A stretch of DNA of 64,000 nt from Metabacillus halosaccharovorans. Lineage in GTDB: Bacteria > Bacillota > Bacilli > Bacillales > Bacillaceae. This document shows, in pieces, positions 44,476 through 52,485 of the stretch; position 1 is the stretch's first letter; each line of letters begins with the position of its first letter. Location: positions 558,001 to 622,000 of the forward strand of contig NZ_KV917371.1 in NCBI RefSeq assembly GCF_002019635.1, in the 5' to 3' direction. The notes below the pieces were generated by a model that was not told the DNA's origin, ran no database searches, and saw nothing but the letters and a program-made list of their open reading frames with translations. Both the position numbers and the translations under genes were made by a program.

Positions 44476-44927
44476 TTGGTTTCTCCTCCTAGTTGATTCT
44501 TTGTGACACTGGACACATTTACCCTAACTTTATTCAGCATCTTCAAAAATTGTTCTAGCTCTGCTTCTGAAAAGTCAGCAAGAGTCTCATTCACGAACTG
44601 ACTTTTTTCCTGATATGATTGCTCGATGTGACGCTTCGCTTCTTCCTCCAGCTTCACCCATGTAGCTCGTTGATCATCTGACTTCTTATAACGCACAATC
44701 GTACCGGCAGCTTCAAGTTGCTTTAAATGTCTGGTAACAGCTGCGGCATCTATATTGACTTCCCCTTGCAATGCTGATTGGGTAACTTCCTCATGCTGCA
44801 ATAAATAATGAAGAATCTCCACACGAGAAGGGCTGGCTCCTAAGCATGACTCGAACTTTGAGCAGAGCTCCTTATTCACAGCCTGCAACTCCAAGAAAAT
44901 CTGCAAACGGACGGAACAATTAGCCAT
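44472..44927 (-). CDS. MarR-family repressor
   Basis: About 151 residues. The winged helix-turn-helix is at about 40-105 (VTQSALQGEVNIDAAAVTRHLKQLEAAGTIVRYKKSDDQR is the typical region). Three cysteines (C4, C22, C28) in the N-terminal third could make it redox-sensitive. I chose ATG 44927, eight bases after GAGG, over ATG 44933. Three tandem palindromes lie directly upstream, so it most likely represses its own operon until quinones or oxidants act. Confidence 0.88.
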   Translation of the reverse strand: MANCSVRLQIFLELQAVNKELCSKFESCLGASPSRVEILHYLLQHEEVTQSALQGEVNIDAAAVTRHLKQLEAAGTIVRYKKSDDQRATWVKLEEEAKRHIEQSYQEKSQFVNETLADFSEAELEQFLKMLNKVRVNVSSVTKNQLGGETK

Positions 44928-44949
44928 CGGCATAACCTCTTTCTATATA

Positions 44950-44993
44950 GTTGATACCTCAATAATTGATAGATCAATGTTTGATAGGTCAAT
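44950..44993 (-). repeat. Three tandem palindromic MarR boxes
   Basis: Copies of a 14-bp palindrome start at 44950, 44965 and 44980: GTTGATACCTCAAT, ATTGATAGATCAAT (perfect) and TTTGATAGGTCAAT. The period is exactly 15 bp. They cover the promoter of the MarR operon. Confidence 0.7.
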
Positions 44994-45050
44994 AATACAT
45001 CTGAGCAATAAGTATGTCAATTCTATTGCTTCATAATATATTTCTTCACC

Positions 45051-45749
45051 TCATAATTCTTGAAGCTCGTCCACAGTCACAAATTTATACCCTTCGTTCG
45101 TAAGCTCCCTTAAAATATCTTCAATCGCTTGCATTTCCTCACCTGTTTGATCGTACATTGGATGCAGCAAGATTATCGATCCTGGTTTAATGTTCTCCAC
45201 CACATACTTTACTTTTTCATCAGCACTTGTGTAATATGTATCCGGTTCTAAAGACCACATAATAGTTTCTTTGTTGTGCTTATTTAAATAATAAGGTAAT
45301 CCCACAAATTTTTTCCCATAGGGAGGTCGAAAGTCAATTTCGCTCTTATATCCAGACTTTCTAATCAACTCATCGGTTTTTTCAATTTCTTCTTTAATAA
45401 AAGCGGGAGATTTTAAAACCATTCTTTTGTGTGAATAGGTGTGATTTCCAATTTGATGCCCTGCTTCTACCAATTTTTTTGCTTCTTCAGGGTATTTTTC
45501 AATATCATTTCCAATAAGAAAAAAAGTAGCCTTTGCCTCGTATTTATCTAATAAAGGCAGAATCTGATCCACTTTCTTTGTCGGACCGTCGTCAAATGTT
45601 AAAGCTAGAACCTTGTTTTCCGTTTCAACTTGGTATGTTAGCCCTCCAAAAAATTGAAAGGTTCTTAATTTTGTAACTTTAAAAGTTCCTGCGAATAAAA
45701 GAGCTATTAACAATAATCCAATTCCAAAAAATAATAATTTCTTTTTCAT
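45051..45749 (-). CDS. Polysaccharide deacetylase, NodB domain
   Basis: A 232-residue membrane-anchored deacetylase. An N-terminal helix (about 4-22) is followed by the NodB domain. Motifs are TFDDGP (D53, D54), HTYSH (H103, H107 for the metal), RPPYG (R141) and ILLHPMYD near the end. It removes acetyl groups from peptidoglycan, chitin or a similar polymer outside the cell. AGGAAGG precedes the ATG. It stands alone. Confidence 0.9.
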   Translation of the reverse strand: MKKKLLFFGIGLLLIALLFAGTFKVTKLRTFQFFGGLTYQVETENKVLALTFDDGPTKKVDQILPLLDKYEAKATFFLIGNDIEKYPEEAKKLVEAGHQIGNHTYSHKRMVLKSPAFIKEEIEKTDELIRKSGYKSEIDFRPPYGKKFVGLPYYLNKHNKETIMWSLEPDTYYTSADEKVKYVVENIKPGSIILLHPMYDQTGEEMQAIEDILRELTNEGYKFVTVDELQEL

Positions 45750-45923
45750 CTGTGTTTCCTTCCTTTCGAAGCCTATTATATAACGCTTGGTATTTTAACA
45801 TATGCAAAATAGTTGCAGATCCATACTCCAGAAATGCACCCGATTATGAGAGATTATATATCTATCTTATTTAAGATAAGCACCTGTTAATTCAAGAAGC
45901 ACCTACAAGGAAAATTAGTCATG

Positions 45924-46055
45924 TTATTTTTGAAGATTCTCAAAAAAGACGATCCTATTTCCGAATCGGTCTCCAATGCAAACTTCCCGAGAGTTCCAAG
46001 GAATTGTTTCGATGTCAGGACGCGCAAATTTGTATTTCTTAAATAAAATTTGAAA
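45924..46055 (-). pseudogene. Glyoxalase/VOC-family C-terminal remnant
   Basis: A 43-codon frame with no start reads KYKFARPDIETIPWNSREVC and DRFGNRIVFFENLQK, the typical last strand region of VOC (glyoxalase/bleomycin-resistance) proteins. A stop precedes it and no N-terminal half is visible nearby, so it is a leftover fragment. Confidence 0.65.
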
Positions 46056-46182
46056 TTATGTCGCTCTTTTGTTCAAGGTCACCTTGCTAATGCACAGTAT
46101 ATTTGTACTCCGCATTAAAATCAGTAGTAAAATAATTTTTTTCGGAAAAAATATCCTTATCTTTAATTTGGGAGGTGGTAAA

Positions 46183-46338
46183 TTGAATAGCAAAACTAAA
46201 TCTTTGTATGACATTTCGATCTTTGGAGTGCTTTTAACTACTATTTACACTGCAATACTCGCATCACAACTTATGGCCACTAAGCATAAGGTTGATTACC
46301 TATATTTCAAAGATAAATTCTCTGGAAATAAGTACTAA
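46183..46338 (+). CDS. Small membrane protein, 51 residues
   Basis: The start is TTG 46183 behind GGGAGGTGG. The product begins LNSKTKSLYDISIFG and has one membrane helix (about 12-32), then a charged tail ending KFSGNKY. A strong terminator follows immediately, which supports a real gene. I do not recognise the family. Confidence 0.55.
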   Translation: MNSKTKSLYDISIFGVLLTTIYTAILASQLMATKHKVDYLYFKDKFSGNKY

Positions 46339-46344
46339 TCTGAT

Positions 46345-46374
46345 AAGACGATGTATTTTCATCGTCTTTTTTTT
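46345..46374 (+). terminator. Terminator of the small membrane protein gene
   Basis: A 9-bp stem (AAGACGATG at 46345-46353 with CATCGTCTT at 46360-46368) followed by eight T. Confidence 0.85.
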
Positions 46375-46523
46375 AAGCAAAATTCACTTCCTTTATCTCG
46401 TTTTTTAGCGAACTACGACATAACAGACCTCAACTAATTTGTATTTTATTGGAATTTTTGATCTTTTCAATCGTAAAAGTTAACGAATACAATTGTTAGG
46501 AGTTGGTATCCATTAACACGCAA

Positions 46524-46700
46524 ATGATATGTAAGACCTGCGGTAATCAAAGTTTCTCTGAAGGATAATTAGGTAATGGTTATTCAAATTTGAACCCCAC
46601 AGATAATCCCTTTTCTATTGGCTCACCTCTAATAATTACATTTTGTAAAAACTGTGGTGAAGTAGCTTCTATAAAAGTCAAAAAACCGAACAAATTTTGA
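46524..46700 (+). pseudogene. Broken small zinc-ribbon protein
   Basis: The plus strand reads MICKTCGNQSFSEG, a TAA stop, then LGNGYSNLNPTDNPF and FCKNCGEVASIKVKKPNKF. The two CxxC pairs (CKTC and CKNC) are the normal layout of a small zinc ribbon. AGGAG lies upstream, but the best-spaced codon there is ATT (46512). Either a stop mutation has broken the gene or the frame is misread. A minus-strand frame over the same bases has no ribosome site and looks like a shadow. Confidence 0.5.
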
Positions 46701-46780
46701 TCTTGTATTTTTACAGGTTTTTTTATTACTTCGCAATATCCATCTACTACGTAATAAAGAGTTACTCCACAATCTGGTCC

Positions 46781-46821
46781 AAAACTAAAATAAGCACTTT
46801 TCCTTGTTCCAGAAAAGCGCT
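46781..46821. repeat. Hairpin repeat, copy 1
   Basis: A 41-bp sequence identical to 48068-48108 in 40 positions. Its core AAGCACTTTTC...GAAAAGCGCTT can fold into an 11-bp hairpin with one G-T pair. Confidence 0.7.
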
Positions 46822-46913
46822 TCGTAAAAGAACACAATTAATTACTATTAGCTGGTTTTGTTGAAGATTGAACTTAAACTATAGCTCTCCGTTAACTAAA
46901 GAAGCAGTAAATA

Positions 46914-47372
46914 TTAAGCATTATTTTTAATAAGGATTTGGTTGTTAATATGATGTTCCATATGTTTAAGATAATCTTTTACAAGCCATTCTAATGTTTT
47001 CTGTTGATTATTTCCTATATCACAAAGATTTGATAATCTCTCTTTTGGAATATTCGATATAATATTTATGATTTGCTTATTTAATGCTAAAAAAAGGTCT
47101 AATATCTCATCAAGTGGTCTTTCCTGATAATTCTGAAGTATGACCCATTGGTTTTGATTATATGATTGGATAACAAATGGTTGTTCTTCGTACTGAATCT
47201 TTATAAACCTATTAATATTATTTATTGCTGAGTCGCATAAATGGCCTAAAATCTCTTTTTTGGACCATTTATTTGGTAATGGACGATTTGATATTTCTGT
47301 TTTTGACAGTGAGTTATATACCTTTGGTAATGTTTGTATCCAGTGGTTTATTCCATTAATTATATCCTCCAC
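46914..47372 (-). CDS. DinB-superfamily protein
   Basis: A 152-residue four-helix protein of the DinB/YfiT type. The helix phrases KWSKKEILGHLCDSAINNINRF and LVKDYLKHMEHHINNQI carry the usual metal-binding histidines (H45 and the C-terminal HMEHH). Members are often thiol-dependent detoxifying transferases or of unknown role. The start is GTG 47372 behind AGGGGTG. Its codons are unusually AT-rich. It stands between repeats in an accessory stretch. Confidence 0.8.
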   Translation of the reverse strand: MEDIINGINHWIQTLPKVYNSLSKTEISNRPLPNKWSKKEILGHLCDSAINNINRFIKIQYEEQPFVIQSYNQNQWVILQNYQERPLDEILDLFLALNKQIINIISNIPKERLSNLCDIGNNQQKTLEWLVKDYLKHMEHHINNQILIKNNA

Positions 47373-47436
47373 AAGCCTTCACCCCTTCAATATATATCTA
47401 AAAAACACTATTCGTCTAAGGCATTAATATCCCTTC

Positions 47437-47463
47437 TTAAGGTGATAGATTCTATCACCTTAA
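47437..47463. terminator. Perfect inverted repeat between DinB and RidA genes
   Basis: Arms TTAAGGTGATAGA (47437-47449) and TCTATCACCTTAA (47451-47463) with one base between. It has no T run, so it may be a terminator of the RidA gene or an operator of the DinB gene. Confidence 0.45.
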
Positions 47464-47474
47464 CCTTATAAATC

Positions 47475-47933
47475 CTATTCCTCTATTTCAAAAATGGAAT
47501 CAATGATAATCGGTAGATTGTCTCTTACAGAAACTGCACCTAAAACCGAACGAGCATGATTTCCTTTTTCTCCGAATACTTGTAACATTAATTCAGAGCA
47601 ACCATTTAAAACTTTATGATGCTCTTCGAACTCAGGCGTTGCATTAACAAATCCTTGAATTTTTACTACTCTTTTAATTTTATCTAAAGAACCTAATGCC
47701 TGTTTTAATACAGCAAGGATTTCAATTCCAGTCTCACGTGCATATTCATATCCTTCCACTGTTGTAAAATCCTTACCTAACTTTCCCTTTGGATTACCCG
47801 TAGGCCCTTTTCCAGACACAAACATTAATCCATTTACTATAACAAAGTTAGAATATTTTGCTTTAGGGTTACTAGCCTCAGGCAAATTAATACCCAAGCT
47901 CTCTAGTGTTTTTGAAGCAGTCATTTCTGTCAT
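47475..47933 (-). CDS. RidA/YjgF-family protein
   Basis: About 152 residues, longer than RidA itself (about 126). The Rid fold is visible in NFVIVNGLMFVSGKGP, TGIEILAVLKQALGSLDKI and GNHARSVLGAVSV, where the arginine matches the conserved Rid arginine. RidA removes reactive enamines made by PLP enzymes; this longer group is less well known. I chose ATG 47933, six bases after AAGGAGG, over 47951. Confidence 0.85.
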   Translation of the reverse strand: MTEMTASKTLESLGINLPEASNPKAKYSNFVIVNGLMFVSGKGPTGNPKGKLGKDFTTVEGYEYARETGIEILAVLKQALGSLDKIKRVVKIQGFVNATPEFEEHHKVLNGCSELMLQVFGEKGNHARSVLGAVSVRDNLPIIIDSIFEIEE

Positions 47934-48067
47934 AAAACCCCTCCTTGTCATTGGTATTAATATCCAATTTATATAGTGAATTTTAACATATATTCACAAA
48001 GATATATCTCATTTTTTGAATTTTATTAACTAATTATGCTGATCTCGATCTTTTTCAATCTTGCCCT

Positions 48068-48108
48068 AAAACTGAAATAAGCACTTTTCCTTGTTCCAGA
48101 AAAGCGCT
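48068..48108. repeat. Hairpin repeat, copy 2
   Basis: Second copy of the 41-bp element at 46781-46821, on the same strand and 1,287 bp away. The related but more degraded text around 45824-45905 may be a third, broken copy. Confidence 0.7.
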
Positions 48109-48201
48109 CGATTGCTGAAGATGGTTATTTAATTAACGAACCCTTTTCTTGATAAATTAAAATAAATAAAGGTATGAATTTATGGATGACGATTATCTTA
48201 G

Positions 48202-48885
48202 TTATTTTAACCCTAACTTTGCACATAATCGATACAAAAAATATAACCCATGTAACTGTTCTTGATTACGTTTATTTAAATGCTGTTGGCACTCCTCGAC
48301 AATGCTTTTTGCCCCTTGAATATCGTATTCCTCCAAATTTCTAATAAATTTTTTTAATTGAATAACTTCGAGAGAATACACAGCGTTTTGCGTAAGCTTC
48401 ATGAGCAAAATTTTAATATACTGATACGAATTAAAGTAGCGATAATTATTTTCACCTCTCTTTGAATGAACATATCCTTCCTTCTCCCAATATCGAAGAG
48501 TTGATGTAGGTATATTTGTCTGAAGTGATACTTCTCCTGTAGTCATAAAATGTTCATGAGTCAATCTTTCCAGGTGTTTATACACTTGTTCAATAATCAT
48601 TTTGTCTTCATAATTAGCTACTTGCGCTTTATTTATTATCCAAAGAGCAGCATCTAGTTCTTTTCGTTGCAACTTTTTTAAAGCAGCTGATGTTATGTCC
48701 ATTCCAAACCCAGGAGACATAGCTACAATACACTCAAAATAGGCTATATGTTCCTCTGTATATATTCTATACCCAGTAGATGACCGTTTAGGTTTCGGTA
48801 CAATTCCTCTTTCTTCATAGCTTCTTAAAGTGCTTGTACTAATATTTAATTTTTTAGCAATATCGATAGGTCTTATTTTTTTCAA
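48202..48885 (-). CDS. Regulator with two MerR DNA-binding domains
   Basis: About 227 residues with two separate MerR helix-turn-helix units. The first is at the N-terminus (NISTSTLRSYEERGIVPKPK, TGYRIYTEEHIAYF) and the second starts near residue 110 (NIPTSTLRYWEKEGYVHSKR, NNYRYFNSYQYIKI). Ordinary MerR proteins have one per chain and dimerise through a C-terminal helix. The start is TTG 48885, eight bases after AGGAG. It diverges from the hypothetical gene at 49036, which may be its target. Confidence 0.8.
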   Translation of the reverse strand: MKKIRPIDIAKKLNISTSTLRSYEERGIVPKPKRSSTGYRIYTEEHIAYFECIVAMSPGFGMDITSAALKKLQRKELDAALWIINKAQVANYEDKMIIEQVYKHLERLTHEHFMTTGEVSLQTNIPTSTLRYWEKEGYVHSKRGENNYRYFNSYQYIKILLMKLTQNAVYSLEVIQLKKFIRNLEEYDIQGAKSIVEECQQHLNKRNQEQLHGLYFLYRLCAKLGLK

Positions 48886-49035
48886 TGAGCACACTCCTAT
48901 CTTTGATATCTGCACCTTCATGTAAAGTTTATCATATTAAACACTGTGAAATTCAGACATCTTTTCTAAAAACTTTAGAATTAGCTTTAATGTTGTAAGC
49001 TTAATTTGTACGATGAAAAATATGGAGGGATTCAT

Positions 49036-49533
49036 ATGACAACAGTAAATATTCATCCTCAGATGACCATCTATGAGTTAGGAGAAGTACTTTCCACTTA
49101 TATAAAAGGTCACTGGAAGGACCTATTGAACAAGAATATCAAAGAGCTTGAACAGTTATTTCCGGAATATGAAGATGCAACATATGGCATGTATTTAGAT
49201 AAACTTCTTCCGCCAATTTGGAAACTAATAAAAGAAAATGGGTTTCGATCTACAGAAAAAACGAAAGAGGATGACTTTGTTATTGGAGAGTGTCTACATT
49301 TTAGAAATTCAATGGAAAAGGCTAAATGTGGCACACCTCATCATGAAAAACGCGTGTTTTGGATTGTGATTGAAAATCAACATAAAGATAAGATAGGAAC
49401 TTTACTGTTTGAGCTATCTCATTCACATATTGAGTTTAACTTGCCAGCGCCGCCAAGGTTTCTTCCTTTAGAGGAAATTAATCGAGAAGAAATCATTAAA
49501 AAAATTATTCAATTAGAAGTGAACTTGTCATGA
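49036..49533 (+). CDS. Hypothetical protein, 165 residues
   Basis: I do not recognise this soluble protein. It begins MTTVNIHPQMTIYELGEVLS and contains CGTPHHEKRVFWIVIENQHKD and LLFELSHSHIEFNLPAPPRF, which look like a beta-rich second half. I chose ATG 49036, six bases after GGAGGG, over 49006. It faces the two-MerR regulator across a short AT-rich region. Confidence 0.65.
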   Translation: MTTVNIHPQMTIYELGEVLSTYIKGHWKDLLNKNIKELEQLFPEYEDATYGMYLDKLLPPIWKLIKENGFRSTEKTKEDDFVIGECLHFRNSMEKAKCGTPHHEKRVFWIVIENQHKDKIGTLLFELSHSHIEFNLPAPPRFLPLEEINREEIIKKIIQLEVNLS

Positions 49534-49538
49534 TCAAA

Positions 49539-49570
49539 TAGACCACTTAACTAATTAGTTAAGTGGTCTA
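49539..49570 (+). terminator. Perfect 32-bp palindrome after the hypothetical gene
   Basis: TAGACCACTTAACTAA and its exact complement form a 32-bp palindrome just after the stop. It is probably a terminator, although the T run is weak. Confidence 0.6.
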
Positions 49571-49639
49571 TATAAAAAACTTCCAATTATTCTCTATCGA
49601 ATGACTAAAACATTTTCTATAAAGAAAAGGAGGAGTTAC

Positions 49640-49855
49640 GTGATTATAAAAATCGAAGAATACGAACTTCTTGACATAGATTCAGGCCCTTATGGAATAA
49701 CCACAGGAAATGATGGTGCACTATGGTTTACACAGCATAAAGCCAATCAAATTGGACGAATGACGGTTAACGGCGAAGTCACTACTTTTGTTGTTCCTAC
49801 ACCCGATGCAGGTGTGCTGTCTATCGTCTCCACAGCCCAGGGGGCTTACCGCTAA
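49640..49855 (+). pseudogene. Truncated virginiamycin B lyase (vgb-like)
   Basis: A GTG start behind AAAGGAGG opens a frame like the first propeller blade of Vgb: DSGPYGITTGNDGALWFTQ, HKANQIGRMTVNGEVTTF, VPTPDAGV. After about 62 codons the similarity ends abruptly near 49820 and a stop follows. The normal length is about 290 residues. The rest is missing and the metT gene follows in the opposite direction, so a deletion or insertion has joined them. Confidence 0.7.
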
Positions 49856-49892
49856 CTGGGGTCTTGCCCCCGTTGCCTTAAAGTGCTGAAGT

Positions 49893-51173
49893 TCATGCTT
49901 TCCTTTTTGCTGGGTATCCGATTAGGATAGCAATGATTCCGCAGATTCCAATGAGGATTGGATAGAATGAGTATTGCAGGATGCTCACCGGCGATATTCC
50001 GGCGACGCTTGCGGCTGCCAGAAGTTGGGCTCCGTATGGCAGAAGGCCTTGAATCGCACAGGAGAAAATATCTAATATACTTGCGGACTTTCGCGGCTCA
50101 ATCCCATACTTTTCAGCAATATTTTTTGCAAGCGGGCCGGCAATCAAAATAGCAATTGTATTATTGGCCGTGGATAAACCAGTTAGGCCCACAAGACCGG
50201 CAATCCCAAATTCCGCACCCTTTTTCGATTTAATCCTTCGTGTCGCAAGATGAAGCAGAAAGTCAACTCCTCCGTTAAATTTAATAACCTCCACCATTCC
50301 AGCTATTAATATTGCAAGAAAGGCGATTTCATACATGCCTGCCATTCCTTCGCCAACCTTTTGCAAAAGGCTCATTAAATGATAGCTGCCATCCGCTAAG
50401 CCAACAACCCCGGCGAGAACAATCCCTAATGCCAGAACAAGGAAAACATTCATTCCAGCTAACGCAAAAATAATGACCAAAATATAGGGAACAATTTTTA
50501 CCCAACTATAGCCTAAATGCTCCACCTGTGCCGTTTCACCCATTGTGATGACACCTAAAATAATGCCTGTTACAACAGCTGCAGGCAACACAATCCAAAA
50601 ATTCACCTTAAATTTATCCTTCATTTGTACACCTTGTGAACGAACAGCTGTAATGGTTGTATCTGAAATAAAGGATAAATTATCGCCAAACATCGAACCG
50701 CCAATAATCGCCGCCATTACTAAAGCAATTGAAAGATCGGTATGCCCGCTTATCCCAACTCCAATTGGAGCCAATGCCACAATCGTTCCCATCGAAGTAC
50801 CCATTGATAGGGAGATAAAGCAGGCAATAATGAACAAGCCAACAACAAGCAAGTTCTGTGGAACAACCGATAAAGCAAAGTTAACAGTGGAGTCTACTGC
50901 CCCCATGCCTTTTGCTGTTTCTGAAAAAGCCCCAGCCAAGAGAAAAATAACAACCATCAACATGACATTTAAATTACCTGCGCCTTGGCAAAAAATATCA
51001 ACCTTTCGCTCAAACGATTCTTTTCGATTCATCGCCAGAGCAACAGCACCCGAAATGGCAATAGCTACAACAACAGGAAAGGCATAAAAATCACCTGTAA
51101 TAACTCCTGAACCAATAAATAAAATTAAAAAAACAACAAATGGGATTAACGCCCATGGATTTCCTTTTTTCAT
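49893..51173 (-). CDS. NhaC-family transporter, probable methionine transporter MetT
   Basis: A 426-residue carrier with about eleven helices. NhaC landmarks are SLSMGTSMGTIVALAPIG, GGSMFGDNLSFISDTTI and GLTGLSTANNTIAILIAGPL. I chose ATG 51173 behind GGAGG; the frame runs further up but enters the riboswitch. NhaC itself is a sodium/proton antiporter. A SAM-I riboswitch lies in its leader, and SAM-controlled NhaC-like genes in Firmicutes have been predicted to be methionine transporters (MetT). Methionine uptake is therefore the likeliest role. Confidence 0.85.
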   Translation of the reverse strand: MKKGNPWALIPFVVFLILFIGSGVITGDFYAFPVVVAIAISGAVALAMNRKESFERKVDIFCQGAGNLNVMLMVVIFLLAGAFSETAKGMGAVDSTVNFALSVVPQNLLVVGLFIIACFISLSMGTSMGTIVALAPIGVGISGHTDLSIALVMAAIIGGSMFGDNLSFISDTTITAVRSQGVQMKDKFKVNFWIVLPAAVVTGIILGVITMGETAQVEHLGYSWVKIVPYILVIIFALAGMNVFLVLALGIVLAGVVGLADGSYHLMSLLQKVGEGMAGMYEIAFLAILIAGMVEVIKFNGGVDFLLHLATRRIKSKKGAEFGIAGLVGLTGLSTANNTIAILIAGPLAKNIAEKYGIEPRKSASILDIFSCAIQGLLPYGAQLLAAASVAGISPVSILQYSFYPILIGICGIIAILIGYPAKRKA

Positions 51174-51226
51174 TGTTCCACCTCCAAAAAAATAAATGGG
51201 ACAGGTATGTAGACCATTCTTTGCCC

Positions 51227-51393
51227 CCAAAAAAGGCCTCATCTTATAACAACAAGAAGAGGCCTTATATCTATAAAACACTCTTCTCATCTATCAAGCC
51301 ACTGCTTGCTGGAATTGGCACAGCAACTTAATCACTAAGTTCCGCTGCCGAGATCTCATCGGGCCAGTCCCTCCATCTCTCATAATAAGAAGA
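51227..51393 (-). promoter_or_regulatory. SAM-I (S-box) riboswitch with terminator
   Basis: The minus strand carries the S-box core GAGGGACTGGCCC (about 51374-51362) followed by GATGAGATCTCGGCAGC. P1 pairs about 51385-51393 with 51282-51290. A terminator stem (AAGGCCTC arms, 51259-51266 and 51233-51240) with TTTTTT lies before the gene. The 3' strand of P1 (GAGAAGAG) can instead pair with CTCTTCTT of the terminator. So SAM should favour termination. Confidence 0.88.
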
Positions 51394-51421
51394 AAAATCT
51401 ATTTTTTTGTCACAGTATAAA

Positions 51422-51450
51422 AGATTACATGATTTTTATTACTATATCAA
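51422..51450 (-). promoter_or_regulatory. Probable promoter of the SAM riboswitch transcript
   Basis: TTGATA (51450-51445), 17 bp, TAATCT (51427-51422) on the minus strand, about 30 bp before the aptamer. TATACT closer to it is an alternative -10. Confidence 0.45.
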
Positions 51451-51777
51451 CAAAATTTTTATGGATATTTTCAGCGTCAGATAAAAACCACCCATGATGT
51501 GGTGACCCCCTAAAAGTTAGAGTTTTATATTAAGCAGCTATTTGGCTGGTATGGATACGTTTGAAAAGAAAATAAGGTTTATCTCACTTTTATTTCCCTT
51601 ATTAACTCAATACGGTTAGATGAATCACATCTTATCCTATATACTCTTTATTATAGTAATCTCAATCGATACAATAAAAAGTAAGTTCGTTGCTTTAATT
51701 TACTATTGTCATATTTTCTCACATCATCATTGAAAGGATAATAGGTTACCATTTATAGTCAAATTGGAGGTTTTTTT
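51451..51777. other. Intergenic region, no gene seen
   Basis: A small ACCAC/GTGGT hairpin (about 51487-51503) is the only visible structure. No convincing frame or RNA motif. The promoter of the GNAT gene should lie near the right end. Confidence 0.35.
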
Positions 51778-52236
51778 ATGGAGATTAAAAAAGATGATTT
51801 AACTGGAGTTAAAGTAGCCGAATTAATAAGGGAGCATCTTCATGGTATGACGTTGAACTCTCCCCCTGAAAGCATTCATGCTTTAAACATAGAAAAGCTA
51901 AGACAACCAAATATTACATTTTGGACGGCATGGGATGGTTCTGAATTAGCCGGAATGGGAGCATTAAAAGAACTCGACAGCTCTCATGGTGAGATTAAAT
52001 CAATGAGAACTTCATCCACATATCTGCGAAAGGGTGTTGCCAGAAAATTGCTCCAGCATATCCTTGACGAAGCCAAAAATCGAGGGTATACACAACTGAG
52101 TTTAGAGACAGGATCAATGGCTGCATTTGAACCGGCAAGAAAACTATATGCAGATTTCGGATTTAAAGATTGTGAACCCTTTTCAGACTACAAGGAAGAC
52201 CCGAATAGCATTTATATGACAAAGAAACTTGGGTAA
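51778..52236 (+). CDS. GNAT-family N-acetyltransferase
   Basis: A 152-residue acetyltransferase. The CoA-binding motif A is SMRTSSTYLRKGVARKLLQHIL, with YTQLSLETGS and ARKLYADFGFKDCEPF after it. This resembles the YsnE-type GNAT group of Bacillus. GGAGG precedes the ATG. The substrate is unknown; no operon partner. Confidence 0.88.
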   Translation: MEIKKDDLTGVKVAELIREHLHGMTLNSPPESIHALNIEKLRQPNITFWTAWDGSELAGMGALKELDSSHGEIKSMRTSSTYLRKGVARKLLQHILDEAKNRGYTQLSLETGSMAAFEPARKLYADFGFKDCEPFSDYKEDPNSIYMTKKLG

Positions 52237-52326
52237 GTTCTGTTATGGAATTTACCTTTTTTTCATGCGAGCAACTACTAGATCTTCCACCCCCTCTCTC
52301 TCAATTTTTCAAGAACATACAATTGG

Positions 52327-52485
52327 TCAATTCTTTTTAGAAAGGTTCTCTTTTATTTCATCTAACTTCTTTTCTATCATATTTAACCTATTTTTCGTAT
52401 CGTTAAAGAAGTGAGCAACTCTTGAGATCAAATAAACAACAAGAACGAAAAAGAAAATAGTAAAAATAGCTCCAACAGCATCCAT
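52327..52485 (-). CDS. Small membrane protein with coiled coil, 52 residues
   Basis: The frame reads MDAVGAIFTIFFFVLVVYLI, then SRVAHFFNDTKNRL and a charged helix ending ENLSKKN. It has one membrane helix followed by a likely coiled coil. AAAGGAGAG lies six bases before the ATG (52485). It is a typical small Bacillus membrane protein of unknown function. Confidence 0.6.
   Translation of the reverse strand: MDAVGAIFTIFFFVLVVYLISRVAHFFNDTKNRLNMIEKKLDEIKENLSKKN

Noticed and set aside
46580-46837. Minus-strand 85-codon frame
   Set aside because: It begins at a TTG without a ribosome site and runs through the hairpin repeat. The plus strand shows paired CxxC motifs instead.
49828-49875. GGGGGC/GCCCCC hairpin as terminator of metT
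   Set aside because: The inverted repeat is real, but the minus strand lacks a T run after it, so I did not call a terminator.
51227-51393. T-box leader for the NhaC gene
   Set aside because: No T-box TGGNACCGCG bulge is present. The GAGGGACTGGCCC core and P1 pairing identify SAM-I instead.
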